Counted from the stretch's first letter, positions 35,007 to 47,530 are shown. The stretch: DNA of 64,000 nt from Fulvia fulva (GCF_020509005.1 NC_063018.1:3224001-3288000), one strand, 5' to 3'. Made by a program: numbers and translations. Notes: a model not told the origin generated them from the sequence alone.

Positions 35007-38000
35007 GATAGATAGATAGATATTTCATTAAGCTGTTGTAGTGCCCTTTGGCCTATGCAGCTATACTATCTTGTTTTTTGTATATATAGAGGGGAAACCG
35101 TGTTGGTGAAAACCCCTCCTCCTTCCCGCCTGTCTTTTCCTCCTCGTTGACGTCTTAAATTTCCCTTGTTAGGGGTACGCTAGTGTCATGGGCCTGCCCT
35201 GATGACTACCCTATCTGCAACCCCCCTCGCTTCCGCCTCTTGTCTATCCACTCCTCCGTCTCGCTCGCGAGGCTAAACTGCTGGAGGTATCCCTGCTGTA
35301 GTATCCACCGAGAGATTCGGCGAATGTTGCCTTTGTCCCTAATAATTGACTTGTAGTCTCTCCTTCCCGCTTGGTGCCTCCAATTTCCCCTGCCTCTCGC
35401 CCACTGCGGGCATCGTAGTAGCATATGTTCTGGGTTTTGCGATGGGTAGCCACACTGGCAGGCTGGGCTATAGATGTCTAGTGCGCGTCTCCTGAACAGG
35501 TAGGCCCTTAATCCAATGTGTTCGGACCTGATTTGGATCGCTATGCTTGCTTCGGCCCTTGTCAGGTCCCTATATAGCTGGTAATTGTGTCTCTGGAAGG
35601 CTCGGAGCGCTATCGGGCCTGTTGTCTTAGGGGGCTTCCTTTTCCAGTCCTGCTCCCATAGGCAGCTCGCTATCTGTTCCGCTAGGTTTTGGGTCTTAGC
35701 CTTGCTCCCGCCGGCCTGGCGAGTCCTACGCTCCTCCTCCTTTCGTGCTAGCCATTCGGTGCTTGTCTGTACGGCCGTAAAGGTAGTAAGGTCATCCTCT
35801 TTTTGGCTTGTCCTATATCCTGCCCCTCTCCGGTAGCGGCTTTCTATCTTATTCTTTACCTCCTGGATCGTGGTTTGTGCTAGGTAACCTGTCGTCTTTG
35901 CCGCGTATTGAATTCTCATTCCCCGGATGTACTGGCCGATTGGTGGTATTCCTGTCTCCATTTCTACCGTGCTTGTTGACGTTGTCTTGTATGCGCCTAG
36001 TACCCTACGTAGGTTGCCTGCCTGTGTCCTGTTTAGGGGTTGCTCTATCCGTTTCGGGATCGGCTTGCCTGCGCCTCCTGTTCCCCAAATCTGTGCCCCG
36101 TACAACATAGCTGGTCTGACGATCGCCTTATACATTACTCTTGCCTTGTCGAATGTTGCTCCCCATGTAGATGCCGTAAGCCTCTTTATCGAGGCTTCAT
36201 TGACTTGCGCTCGACTCTGGGCTTTCTTAATCTGTACATTCCAGCTTAGCTTCGGGTCGAGCCAGATCCCTAGTACTCGTAGCTCCGCTGATGGCTTGGT
36301 CTCGTAGCCTTGGATTCTTACCGCCGCCTTCATATTATGGTGTGTTCTCGCTTTACTGAAGTGTATAAGTTGGTACTTTTCAGGGGCGAACCGGGCACCA
36401 TGCTTCTTTGCCCACTCCTCGCATTTCTTGTGCCTATCTTCAAGGAGGCGACAGTTCTCTTCTGTCGAGTCTGACCAGGCTAGGATGTTTGTATCGTCTA
36501 CGAACCCCGATGCTGAAGTTTGCGGAGAGGTGAGTAGGGGGATTAGATCCGACATAAATATCAGAAACAGGATAGGGGAGAGAGTAGATCCCTGAGGTAT
36601 TCCAGTCTCTGCCTTCACCGGGTCGGACGTGTACCTTCCTAGGACTAGGTATGTCGTCCGTTCCTGGAGAAAGGAGTAGACGAACGACGTTGCCCACTGG
36701 GGGATGCCTTTCTGCTGTAGGATATGTATTAGCCTTTGGTGTGAGACGTTGTCGAAGGCCCCTGCGATGTCAAGGGATAGTAAGGACGCCGCTCGGTTCC
36801 TGCCGTAGTGCCAGAGGGTCTGAATTTGCTCCGTAATTAGCTCCATTGCTGTTAGTGTCGATCGCTGGCTTCTTCCCCCCATCTGTGTTGCTGGGAGTAC
36901 GTGGTTGTCCTCGGCAAGCTGCGTAAGTCTCTGGGCTACTATCTTTTCTAGGACCTTCCCTATCGTATTTAGAAGTGCTATTGGTCTGTACGACTTGGGC
37001 TGAGTATAGTCTTCCTTCTGTGGCTTGCGTAGCACTACTGTCATAGACTCTCTGTACGGCTTCGGGTGATACCCTTGCCGTAGGCACGCGGTAAATAGGT
37101 TTGCAAGGCTCGGCGCGATCTCTTCTCTACACTCTTTTAGCAGTACGTTTGGTATCCTGTCTGGGCCTGGGGCTTTTCGTCCCTTTAGCTTACTTATGAC
37201 TCCTGTTACTGTGTTAGAGCTAACCGCCCAATCCATGTCCAGGGGTTCCGGGTATGTGCTCGGGTCGATGTCCGTAAGGTCTGCCTCTACTTGCGTCGAA
37301 AAGAAATGGTCGGCTAACGCTTTTGCCTTGCCCCGGGGCGTAGCCTGGGCAATCCCTTCGCGGTCTACGATTGGGGGGAAGTGAGGGGCTTGTTGCTCTT
37401 CAGGTAGTCGTGCCCATTTAGCAAGTCTCCACATCTGTTCCGGGTTTTCTGTAACGAGCCCGATCGTCGCTCTCCAGTCCTGCAGCTTATCGCGTCTTAT
37501 CTGTGCCTTCTTCTCTTGTGTCGCGTGGCAGTATTGCTCCCACGTCTCTTGGGTGTGCTCCTTCGTCCACTGTCGCCTTGCCCTTCTAGCCTCCCTTACC
37601 TTCGTAGAGCATTCAGGGGTCCAGAAGGCCTTCTGCTGCGTTGAGGGCCGGAGTAACGGCGTGTATTGTTCCGCTGCTTGCCATATGACCGAGGTAATCT
37701 GTTCCGCTGCTTGATCTAGCTGAGCTGTCGTCTCGAGTTCTCTATGCTGTGGTAGGTTCGCTATTAGGAAGCCTCTTATGTCGTCCCAGCGTGCCTTCTT
37801 CCAGTTACGGCGTGGTTCGTTTGCTGGCTCCTCTATCGCCTTCACCCCTAGCGTCGTTTGGATAGGGATATGGTCTGAGGAGGCTTCTAGCGCGTAGTTC
37901 GGTCGGCATTGGACTAGTCTCTCTTCAAGTTCTCGTGATAGAAAGCATAGGTCGATCGTGCTTGCACTAGTACGGGCCTTCCACGTCTCTGTTCCCTTTG

Positions 38001-38366
38001 GTGTTACTAAGGCCATTCCATAGCGTGCGGTTATGTCCAGTAGCTTCCCCCCTAGAAATGCGTGCGGGGGAGTGAATTCGAGTCCCCACTGTGGGTGGTG
38101 GAGGTTGAAGTCGCCGAGGAGTACTTGCTTCGTGTCTTGGCTTAGGGTCCGCTCTAGGTGGGCGAGGGTTCCTAGTTCCCTACTCGTCCGACCCCGCGGT
38201 GGCGGGTTGTAAACGTTATGGATCTGGATAGGGCCTTGTGTCGTGTCGATCTGGATTGATATTATGTCTCCTAGGTTGCCCTGCTGCGGTAGTATAACCT
38301 TCCACGACTCAAGGTCTATAGTCTTGCTTACGTATATACATGTCCTCGGGATGACGCCTCGTTGGC
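35007..38366 (-). mobile_element. LINE-2: 5'-truncated LINE with a long intact frame
   Basis: It is 3360 bp, flanked by the 13 bp duplication CAGTTATTATATA (34994-35006 and 38367-38379). The 3' end at the left is a GATA/TAGA repeat followed by an untranslated region of about 190 bp that recurs at 17264-17451. The 5' end is cut inside the endonuclease domain, so this copy cannot be autonomous. It keeps CpA and TpG far better than the sequence on either side. Confidence 0.9.
35206..38366 (-). CDS. LINE ORF2: endonuclease C-terminus, reverse transcriptase, Cys/His tail (5' partial)
   Basis: The frame is open from the element's truncated 5' end to the stop at 35206 (about 1053 codons); the first internal ATG is at 38016 and starts a 936-residue protein. 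Before that ATG lie endonuclease blocks LLGDFNLHHP and HNVYNPPPRG, and after it SSDHIPI at residues 46-52. The RT covers about residues 270-600: RKAPGPDRIPN, SLDIAGAFD (D415, D422), TGIPQGSTLSP and FVDDTN (505-510). The C-terminus has C853-x-C855-x8-H864-x4-C869, the common end of such LINE proteins. No RNase H motif was recognised. No promoter is expected because the 5' end is missing, so expression would depend on read-through. Confidence 0.88.
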
Positions 38367-39785
38367 CAGTTATTATATACCTAGTAATCCCTAAAGTTAA
38401 TGCTCAACTTGCTAATTAAGCTAGAAAGAACAGTAAGGCCAATAAAGCCCGTATCGCTTAGTAATGCCCTCCTCGTATTAGTAATAGCCTTGTTACGTTC
38501 CTAGTCCTTACGATTATTACGATTCAATACGCTAAGTAGACGCTAGCCGTCGTCGCTTAAGTAGTAGTTAATAAAGTTTTTCTAGTACTTCTTCTACTAC
38601 TCTAAGCGCTAATCCTGTACTAGGCGCTTATTAGGGTTAATTATATCGTATAAGAACAGGCCCTTATAACAGGTGTCCTTAGGCTCGCCGGTAATATTCT
38701 AGTAGCCGCTTAGCCTATTATTGTCCTTATCTTTGTTCTTATCGCCGTAGCTACTACTACGACCCTTATTACTACGGCTATTACTACGGTTATTATTAAT
38801 ACGGCTACTACTACGGTCACCTTCCTTTTAACTAGTATCTATAGGTACTGTTTCATCCTCTACTAAGGTTTCTCCGGAGAAGGTTACGAAGACTAATTAA
38901 CCGTTAGTTATTACTAGTACGGTGTCGCGTATCTATTCGAGGTAACGCTTAGTAAGCTTTTATAGTAATATTTTGTTACGCTTCTACTCGTTATATAGAG
39001 AAGTACCGTAGGCTAGAGCCTACTTCTACTAAATAGTAAGTAGGAAGTGTCTACTAAGATCGTAGTACTCGGCGTAGTTATACTTAAGTATCTTAGTCTA
39101 CAAAACTAACTAGTCTAAGCACTAGTTATCGATTCTACGTACGCTTGCCTTCTAAAGCCTAGATAGCTTAAGCGTAAGCTACCGCTTACGTAGTATATCG
39201 TCTAGACTATACTGATCCGTAAGAGCCTAGTATTTTGCTCTAAGGGTGTTCTAGCCGTACATTAGCTCTTACCCTAGCTCTATCGTCGTACGGATAAGGT
39301 AGGTAGTGAGCTTTAATCGCGTAGTAGTAAAGATGTCGTATATCCGTTACCTTCGGTCTACGTCTATTTATTATAGCTTAATAAGGTCTCTTAATATAGC
39401 GTCTCCTACCGTATACGCTTATTAGATTTCCTTAAACGTTAAGTAAGTAGGCTCTATTAGCTCGTTACTTAGTTAGTAAGGATCTATATACTTCTAGACA
39501 TTTAAAGACTCTACGTAGAGCTCTAGCTAAAGGTTAAAATTGTCCTATTAGTTATAGCTCTTTAGAACTACGGTACTCTAAGGTAGGGTACCGGTAGTTA
39601 CCGGGGTCTCGGTAGTAGCTATAACTACAAAATAGGTTATAGGCTAGTAAAAGTTCTACGCGGGTTTACTAGGCCTAGGGGATACTACTATACTAGTTAT
39701 AGTAGTAGTACTATAATAATATAAACTCTACTTTAGGGCTTCCTTATCGTAGCGAATATTAGTAAGCGCTAACCGGGCTTATAAC
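38367..39785 (-). pseudogene. Copia-1 copy C: Gag remnant, leader and primer site
   Basis: It matches copy A from about 2285 to 3697. The polyprotein start codon region lies near 39620, where the ATG has become ATA. The primer site reads RIP-altered GTTATAAGCCCGGTTAGCGC just inside 39785. Gln and Trp codons are converted to stops. Confidence 0.82.
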
Positions 39786-39827
39786 TATTACGTTAGAAGT
39801 ATAGGAAGTTATTATACGGGCTTATAT
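39786..39827 (-). repeat. Copia-1 copy C 5' LTR, inner 42 bp
   Basis: This is the part of the LTR left of the Gypsy-B insertion. With 47143-47307 (165 bp) it adds up to 207 bp. The last five bases TATAT are the target duplication. Confidence 0.88.
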
Positions 39828-40011
39828 TATTACGGGCTACCCGCGACCCTTTACTACTAAAGCGTCGGCCCGGCTATTCCGCGGACCTTCCGTATCGGGT
39901 TAGCGCGGCTTAGTATAACTATATAACTTCGCCGCGCCTCGCGCTCCTCTTTTGTAGCTTCGTAGAACAATCACTATCTCTCTCGGACCCTATAGTACGC
40001 GCGCCCTTATA
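39828..40011 (+). repeat. 5' LTR of Gypsy-B (184 bp)
   Basis: It starts TATTACGGGC (from TGTT...) and ends CCCTTATA. It is nearly identical to 46954-47137. The right end could be 2 bp shorter because TA runs make the joint ambiguous. Confidence 0.85.
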
Positions 40012-40149
40012 GTTTGTTCTACTACCCTACCTAGATTACGGATTTAGGTAAGGGACGCGTAATAAGAGGAACAGACTTATAGAACTAAAGAATACGCGAC
40101 TACGAGCGTATAGTAGAACACGGTAAGGCGCCGAGTACGTAGATACCTA

Positions 40150-43100
40150 GAGAAGTTAACGCCGCGAAGACCTTAGCGATAGCAATAGGTCGCGTTAATA
40201 CCTATACTATAACGAGTTAGTAGGACTTATAACCTAGAACGGTATACTACTACCGGTAAAGCCCTTAGGTAAGCGTATATCTCTTTTCCTAGATCTCTTA
40301 TCTTTTCTATAGTCCTAGACTTAAGATAACGACCGGCGTATTACGATTAATACCGGCGTCGCTCTTTAGTAGGAGTTAGATATAGTATAGGAGAAGGTAC
40401 TTAATAGGGAATAGAGAGGCGCTATTAACTTTATAGAACTCTACGAGCTAAAGGAGTAGTAGGAGAAGGGTAGCAACGATATACTACCTATTTACTACTC
40501 CCTCGACGAAGCCGAATATATCGCCGCTAGTAATTTCTAGAACGTCGACGCGAACGACCTCGCCGAGTTAGTCCGAGACTATCCTAAGACTTTATACGAC
40601 TTTATCCTACGAGGATTTAATACCGCTTAGACCGCTACCGAGCAAGTCGACGTCTTATAACGTATAAACGCCCTCTAGAACGACTAGTACCGTAACCTCT
40701 ACGCCGAATACGACCGTATCTATTAGATACTTAGAACTAAGAAGTCCGCCTTATAGAAGATAGTATAGGATCTTAAGAACGTACTAGACCTCGCTAAGAT
40801 AAAGGAGGTCTAGGATAAGTATAAGTAAGCTAATAATCTATATAAGCAATTTCACAATCTTAGCGAAAAGGAGAAGAAGAAGGTATAAGAGGCTAAGAAG
40901 AAGGCACAAGATACTAAGAGTATAAACTAGGCGTTATAGAAGGAGATCGATAACTTAAAGACTCGACTCTAAGCTATAGAGGATAACACTACTAACGGTA
41001 ATAGGCGTCGAGGCCGTAGTCCGTTACGCTCGCGCTCTTACCTACAAGAGACCTCCCTCGAGAAGCTTTAGCGTATATATCGTAAAGCCGCTACCGGAGG
41101 CGGTAGGGGTAGTAGTAGAGATAACGATAATAATGACGGCCTAGGCCGTAGCAATAAGGATAAGGATCGAGGCCGCGACAATCGCCGCCGTAACGAGCGC
41201 TAAGAGACGGTACGTACTAGAGGAGGACGTACTAATCGTATATAGATACCGCTAGTAGACCTCGCTAAGCGTCTTATTAATATCGACCGTACCTTAGAGC
41301 GTAGTATAGAGATCGGTAAGGGAGTACTAGATCCTAAGAAGTTTAAGAACGATGCCGACCTATCTTTCGATAGTTAGTATACGAGTATCCTACTAAAGCT
41401 TATAGTAGCGACCTTCCGTACCGAGTAGGATGCTCTCCGCTTCCTATATAGATAGACTAATAGTAAAGTCTAGACTACTATTAAGCTACGCATCCCTATC
41501 CTAGGACATTAGTCTTATAACGAGTTTAGTACCGGCGAGGAGCTACTAGACTAGATAACTCGATAGTACGGCACTCGGAACGAAGCTATAAAGGCTATAG
41601 TCGATATTATAACCTATAAGTAGTAGTAGAAGGAATCCTTTATCGCATTCTTCGTACGTTACTCGAAGTTACGTACCTAGATAGACTAGGGGGATAATAC
41701 TAAGCTAATGCTTTTCCGTAACCGCCTAAACCGTAAGTACTTTATTAAGATATTTAGCGACCGAGAGGTTAAGCGTCGCCTAAATAGTATATAGGATATT
41801 ATTAAGGAGTATACCGAGTTAGACGAGACCTTCTACGAGACCGAGTAGCTATACCCTTAGTAGGACAATAACCGCCCTCGTAGTAGCGGCGGAGGAGGTA
41901 ACTAGAACCTAGGCCCTACTAGTAACGTAATGACTACTATAGCTACCGTAGCTAGCGCGACCGGCGCGATCGTATAGCGTCTACTATAGTACTTAGGCAT
42001 TAAGAAGAAGGAAGACTTACTAGTATACCTTTAGAATCTACTACCGCTTAACCGCGAGGGTCGCGAAGATCTAAAGAAGTAGAGTAAGTACTTCCGTTAC
42101 CGTACCGGACTATATATTACTAGTAACCCCGAGTACGAGATATACGGCTACGACGGCGACTACCGCCTACCTCGACTACGTAACGCGACTCCGAACTTAA
42201 GCGCCCTTGCTACCGAGTAGGGAAATGCCGGGGCTACTACCTAAGTATAGTAGATAGTAGTTAGAACAAGAATTAGAAAGAGTATAAGATCGAGAGGTAT
42301 AGAATATAAGAGACGGACTATAGCGGAGAACTTAAGATATCGGCCTATATATTAGAACTATAGTTACCGGATATATACCCTTATATAGTACTACCTATAA
42401 TAATACAAAATAGAAAGGTACGAGGCCTACTAGATTCTGCTTTGACCTCTCTCTTTCTTAATTAGAAATATATACGTAAATATAATATCCCTCTAATACC
42501 CCTAGTTTAGAGTAAGAACTTAATACTAGGCAATAGGAAGGCGAGTACTAGATGTATTACACACGTAGCCTTAGTCGACGTTGTTATCGGCGGTCATTAT
42601 TACGAGCAAATAATATACTACGTAACCGACCTCGAATACAAGATCGTCCTCGGCCTACCTTAGTTAAGCTAGTATAACCCTAACATCTTCTAGGAAACCG
42701 GCAAAGTAGCCCTTAGATCAGACTACTACTTTAGTTACTATCTTCGTAGGAAGACTTTGATAACAGTTTAGTCCCTAAACTACTAATACCGGTAACGTAC
42801 AAAATGCGGACTAGAGCCCTTTACCGGGGAGTCGCTAGGATTTACGGTAGTAGGGGCGGAGTTAAACGTCTCGTCCTTATATAGACGACGATAAGAAAGT
42901 AGACTATTAAGGCGTTAGTCGTTACGCTTAGGAGATATATACGTACCGGCCTAGGGCCGAGTACTTCTATATTCTACCTACGGGTAACGAGTCTAGCGAA
43001 ATGGATAGTAACGGCGAGTTAAAGCTAAGCGTAATGTTAGCTAACGACCTTAATTAGTTCCTAAATAAGCAATTTAACTACAACCCGAAGGAGAAGCTTC

Positions 43101-46100
43101 CGCCCGAGTACTATTATATTACGGACGCGTTCTTAGCTAAAGACTATAAAGAGCTCCCGCCTTATAGGCCGGGCATTAACTATAAAATCTATATTAAGCC
43201 CGACGGCCTATAAGAGCCTCCTTACCGCAAACCCTATAGGCTTATACCGTAAGAGAATAAAGTAGTCAAGAAATAGGTCACTAAGTAGGAGAGCAAAGGC
43301 AAAGTCCGTAAGGCTAGTTAGAAGATAAGCTAGTCCCTAGCTCCTATTCTAGTAGTACGTAAGCTAGGAGGAGGACTCCGAGTATATATTAACTATCGAG
43401 GGCTGAATATAATAACTATTAAGAACAGGTACCCTATACCTTTGATCTAGGAAACCCTTAATAGGATATATAGTAAGAAGTACTTTACGAAGCTAGACAT
43501 CGTTATAGCCTTTAATAAGCTTCGTATTGCCGAGGGGTATAAATAGCTAATAGCGTTTACTACGCGGTACGGAGTATACGAATGTCTAGTCTTACTGTTT
43601 GGTCTATATAACGGCCCGGCATCGTTTCAGTTATATATTAATAGTGTGTTATAGGAACACCTTAACGACTTCGTGTCGGTATACCTAGATAATGTGCTAA
43701 TTTTTAGCGACATACTCGAAGAGTATATTAAGTACGTAACGAAGGTTTTAATAAAACTACGCGATACCGGGTTGACTATAGATATTAATAAATACGAATT
43801 CTATTAGTAGAGAGTCAAATACCTAGGCCTAATCATTACGCTAGAAGGCATTGAAATAGACCCCGACAAGCTAGAATATATCTAAAGCTAGGAGGCTCTA
43901 ACTAACCTAAAGGATATGTAAGCGTTCCTAGGCTTCGCTAACTTCTATAGACGGTTTATCGAAGCGTTCTTACGACTTATATCGCCGCTAACTAACTTGA
44001 CCAAGTCCGATAGCCCTAGTAACTATAAGAATAGAAGAATCGATTAGATACCAGAGTACTAGAAGGCGTTTAACGTATTGAAGGTAGTATTTAGTAAAGC
44101 GGGCGTATTAGTATATGACGTACCGGGGAGGTAGATAGTCGTTAAGACGGACTCCTCGGATTTTGTTAATACCGGCGTCCTCTCCTAATATAATAAAGAA
44201 GGCGTCCTATACCCGGTAGCGTTTTACTCTAAGAAGTTAAGTCTATAAGAGTATAACTATAAGATCTATAATAAGGAGCTATTAGCTATTATTAAGGCGT
44301 TTGAAGAGTAGAGGCCTAAATTGGCCTACGAAGTAGATAATAATACTATCGAACCGGTTAAAGTGTTTATAGATCATAAGAACCTAGAGTACTTTATAAC
44401 GACGAAGTAGCTCAATCGACGTTAGGCGAGGTAGGCTAAGTTCCTCTCTTAGTACAACTTCCGTATCGTCTATAGGCCCGGTGTTTAAGGCATAAAGCTA
44501 GATAGTCTAACGAGACGTAGCTAGGACCTTCTATAGGGGGTAGACAATCCGCGTAATTAGGATTAGTACTAGACGTTACTACCGCCTAAGCGATTCCTTA
44601 AGATCGACTCTATACGCGTAACCGTAGAAGATGTTACTAAAGAGACGGAAACTCTACTAAACCTAGAAGCAATAGAATTTATACTAGCCGAAGCCGCTAT
44701 ACCGGTAGAAGCTACTACCGTATCGAAGCCTACGATAGAGGCTAATTACGAGGCTAAACTCGAGTATCGAATAGTAATAGCGTACGCCGTAGACTAGGAG
44801 CTCAAGGTAGTAATTAAGATGCTATAGAAAGGTGACGTAATCCCGCCACTTCTTTAAAAGGCGAAGGTATACCTAGTATACTATAAGGTAGAAGGAGATA
44901 TACTCTACGTCCGTAATTAGTACGGCGACTAGAGCTTATAGGTACCGGATAACTAGAAGCTACGGACTCGAATAGTGAAGATGAACTACGACGTACTAGT
45001 AGTAGGCTATCCTAGTAGAGCCCGTATATATAAGCTCGTAGTACGTGAATTTTACTAGCCTAGCTTAGTAAGATTAGTACGTAGATATACCGTAAATTGC
45101 CGAGTATACCGTACGACGAAATCTCTATATACCTAGCCACCTAGATTATTACATCCACTTTCTATACTAGAACGACCTTAGCGCTATATATTAGTCGACT
45201 TTATAGTAGACTTACTAGATAGCGAACTCGACGGTATGACTTATAACAATATTATAACCGTTACGGACCGCCTAATAAAAGAAGTAGAACTTATTCCTAT
45301 TAGAGCTATAACGTCGAAGAATATAGCGCGCCTGTTCTTAAAGTACGTATTTAGTCGACGTAGGCTCCTAGACATAATCACCTCTAATAGAGGGAAACAG
45401 TTTATCGTAACTTTCTAGAAGTAGCTATATAAGATACTACGGATTTAACGTAAGCTAAGTTTATTATATTACCCCGAGACGGACGGTTAGTCTAAGCGTA
45501 CTAATTAGAATATAGAACAGTACTTACGCGCCTACGTTAATAAGGTATAGAGCGACTAGGCTAAATGGCTATACCTAGCTCAGTTTACTATTAATAACTA
45601 CGTGTTAGAGACTACCGGTGTCTTACCTTTCTACATAAGCCTTAGATATAACTCCGAGTTTACGGAACGTATCGACTTATAGGTAGGCGGGGATCGCCGC
45701 TAGATAACGACTCTTTAGCGACTCGATAGTAAATCCGCCGAAGTATTCGCCCGACGCCTTTACGAGCTATATCAGTTCCTCTAAGAGAATATAAGAATGT
45801 CCTAAGCCTTATAAGCTAAGGCCGCTAACCGATATCGCCGTATCTCGCCCGACTATAAGGTAGGCGATTAGGTATTCCTTAGTACGAAGAATATCCGTAC
45901 GATATACCCTTCTAAGAAACTAGATCGACGATATACTAGACTATACTAGATCGTAGAAGTCATGCCCTCGAAGCTCTCCTATAAGCTAAAGCTCTCCGAT
46001 ACGTTAGCTAGACTCGATAACTATTTCTATACGTCGCTATTATAGCGCGCCGACGATACTAACCTACCGCCGCTAGAGGGACAGTACCTTATACCGCCGC

Positions 46101-46950
46101 TACCCGTAGTTATAGTTCCTAATATAACGGAAGCTAATACCGAGGCCGATATTATAGCGGTACCCGCGGCGATCGAGTACGAGGTAGATAAGATCTTAGA
46201 TATATATACGAGGAAGCGTACTAGGAAGGTAAAGAAGGGGTATAAGCGTAAGGTCGATATATAGTACAAGGTACGATAGGTCGGATATTAGGATATAGAG
46301 GATAGTGAAACTTAGTAACCTACTAAGGACCTATTTACGAGGGTAGCCGCCGCTATTATAGACTTTTACTATAACCGGCCGGAGTTGTCTACGTCTATAA
46401 GTTTTGTAGCTCTATCTAACTAGTTACCGCTAGACGCTAAGGTGCTCGGACTTAATACGATTAGGATTAATAGAGACACCGTTACGAATAAGTCGACTCG
46501 AGCCTTACCTTTAATAGAATCTAATCCGTATATATTTACTACGTACCGCTATATAAGTCAGGTTACGGGAAAGCCTACTCTTGTGACTAGGGTTACCGGT
46601 ATAAGTAAAACTCGCCGCCCTTAGCTCTACGACCGTAACGGTAGTTATACCGATACTCGAGTAGGACCCGTAGGGCCTATAATAATACCTAACCGTAGTT
46701 ATAAGGATTATACGCGAGTGTTCGCTAAAGATAGGCTTAGGCCTAGGGCGTACTAGCTAACTAAGTAACGTGTTTCGTAAACGGTAAAGGCTAAAGATAA
46801 GGAGGCTATACGGTAGAAAGAGTAAGATCTAGAGGATAACTAGGCTTTTATAAGGGTATAGAGTTTAACGAGTAAGTAGCCGTATAAGACGGTAGATATA
46901 CAAGTAAATATAGACGCTTAGAGGACTAAGACGACTTTTAAGAGGGGGGG
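40150..46950 (+). pseudogene. Gypsy-B gag-pol remnant with chromodomain
   Basis: Frame reading gives a charged, coiled-coil-like Gag (about 40200-42300), a protease box LLDSALTSLFLN near 42430, RT blocks [14 protein letters not shown] near 43370 and VYLDNVLIFSDILEEY near 43680, RNase H with YNKELLAIIKAFEE near 44270, and an integrase with ILVDFIVDLLDSELDG near 45200 and ITSNRGKQF near 45380, where the second catalytic Asp is now Asn. Near 46170-46390 a chromodomain reads EYEVDKILDIYTRKR, then the YKVR-VGY core and NRPE. The stops are RIP-type. A 60-residue piece with no stop remains at 45236-45418. Confidence 0.82.
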
Positions 46951-46953
46951 TAC

Positions 46954-47137
46954 TATTACGGGCTACCCGCGACCCTTTACTACCGAAGCGTCGGCCCGGC
47001 TATTCCGCGGACCTTCCGTATCGGGTTAGCGCGGCTTAGTATAACTATATAACTTCGCCGCGCCTCGCGCTCCTCTTTCGTAGCTTTATAGAATAATAAC
47101 TATCTCTCTTGGACCCTATAGTACGCGCGCCCTTATA
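46954..47137 (+). repeat. 3' LTR of Gypsy-B (184 bp)
   Basis: It follows the polypurine run directly. It has the same length as the 5' LTR and differs at only a few positions. Confidence 0.87.
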
Positions 47138-47307
47138 TATATAGGGTATTTTAAAAGTAGGTTATATATTATATATATCTATCTAGAATAGACAAGTATT
47201 GCTCTTAAAGAGTCTATAGGTAACTAATTAGTCACCTAATTCTTAGCGTACGTAGCCTTAAGTTTTAATAATAGGATATTACCTATATATACGCTCGGAT
47301 CGCGATA
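47138..47307 (-). repeat. Copia-1 copy C 5' LTR, outer part
   Basis: It contains the TATAT duplication (47138-47142) and then the remaining 165 bp of the LTR, ending CGCGATA. The flank after it, GGTTC, is the reverse complement of the flank of copy B at 12550. Confidence 0.88.
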
Positions 47308-47530
47308 GGTTCTAAGGGTCTCCGGTTAGTAACTCGGCTAAGATAGAGGGCGTACAATATAGGTGCTACTATCGCTAAGTAGCGGCGGTAGGTCGTATAC
47401 TTAAAGGTCGTAGGAGAGGGCGTCGAGAGGCCTCGTCGGTGTTCTCTATTATCGCGAATTAATTGTACGGTCTAGTACTATCGTACTATCTAGGGCGGTC
47501 TCGGTATCGTACGTAGAGGTTAGCTCTCTA
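47308..47530. other. Unassigned RIP-mutated sequence
   Basis: About 220 bp that depleted CpA/TpG marks as part of the RIP block. I see no frame or family. By the inversion reading it was once continuous with 12555 onward, which would make it the host of copy C and possibly part of Gypsy-A's upstream end. Confidence 0.45.

Larger units (their letters stand above)
39828..47137 (+). mobile_element. Gypsy-B: complete chromovirus-type Ty3/Gypsy element, RIP-mutated
   Basis: It is 7310 bp with two 184 bp LTRs, a TATAT duplication (39823-39827 and 47138-47142), a primer-site-like TAGTTTGTTC after the 5' LTR and an AAGAGGGGGGG polypurine run before the 3' LTR. The order of domains is Gag, protease, RT, RNase H, integrase, chromodomain. 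It lies inside the 5' LTR of Copia-1 copy C, so it is younger than that copy, but it was RIP-mutated to a similar degree. Confidence 0.88.
26814..47307 (-). mobile_element. Copia-1 copy C, RIP-mutated host of two LINEs and a Gypsy element
   Basis: Minus-strand pieces in element order are: split 5' LTR (47143-47307 and 39786-39827), leader and Gag (39785 down to 38367), Gag (35006 down to 34852), protease-integrase (29866 down to 28308), 3' region (28307 down to 27021) and 3' LTR (27020 down to 26814). The interruptions are Gypsy-B, LINE-2 and LINE-3. Rejoining the pieces matches copy A base for base apart from RIP-type changes. RT and most of RNase H are deleted at 28307. The outer flanks ACTAT and GGTTC do not pair with each other. 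Confidence 0.88.

Noticed and set aside
35585..37384. Several 60-126 codon plus-strand frames across LINE-2
   Set aside because: They are antisense to the 936-codon LINE frame.
3905..47530. CRISPR-like or satellite array
   Set aside because: The visible repetition comes from LTRs and copies of mobile elements; no regularly spaced short repeats were seen.
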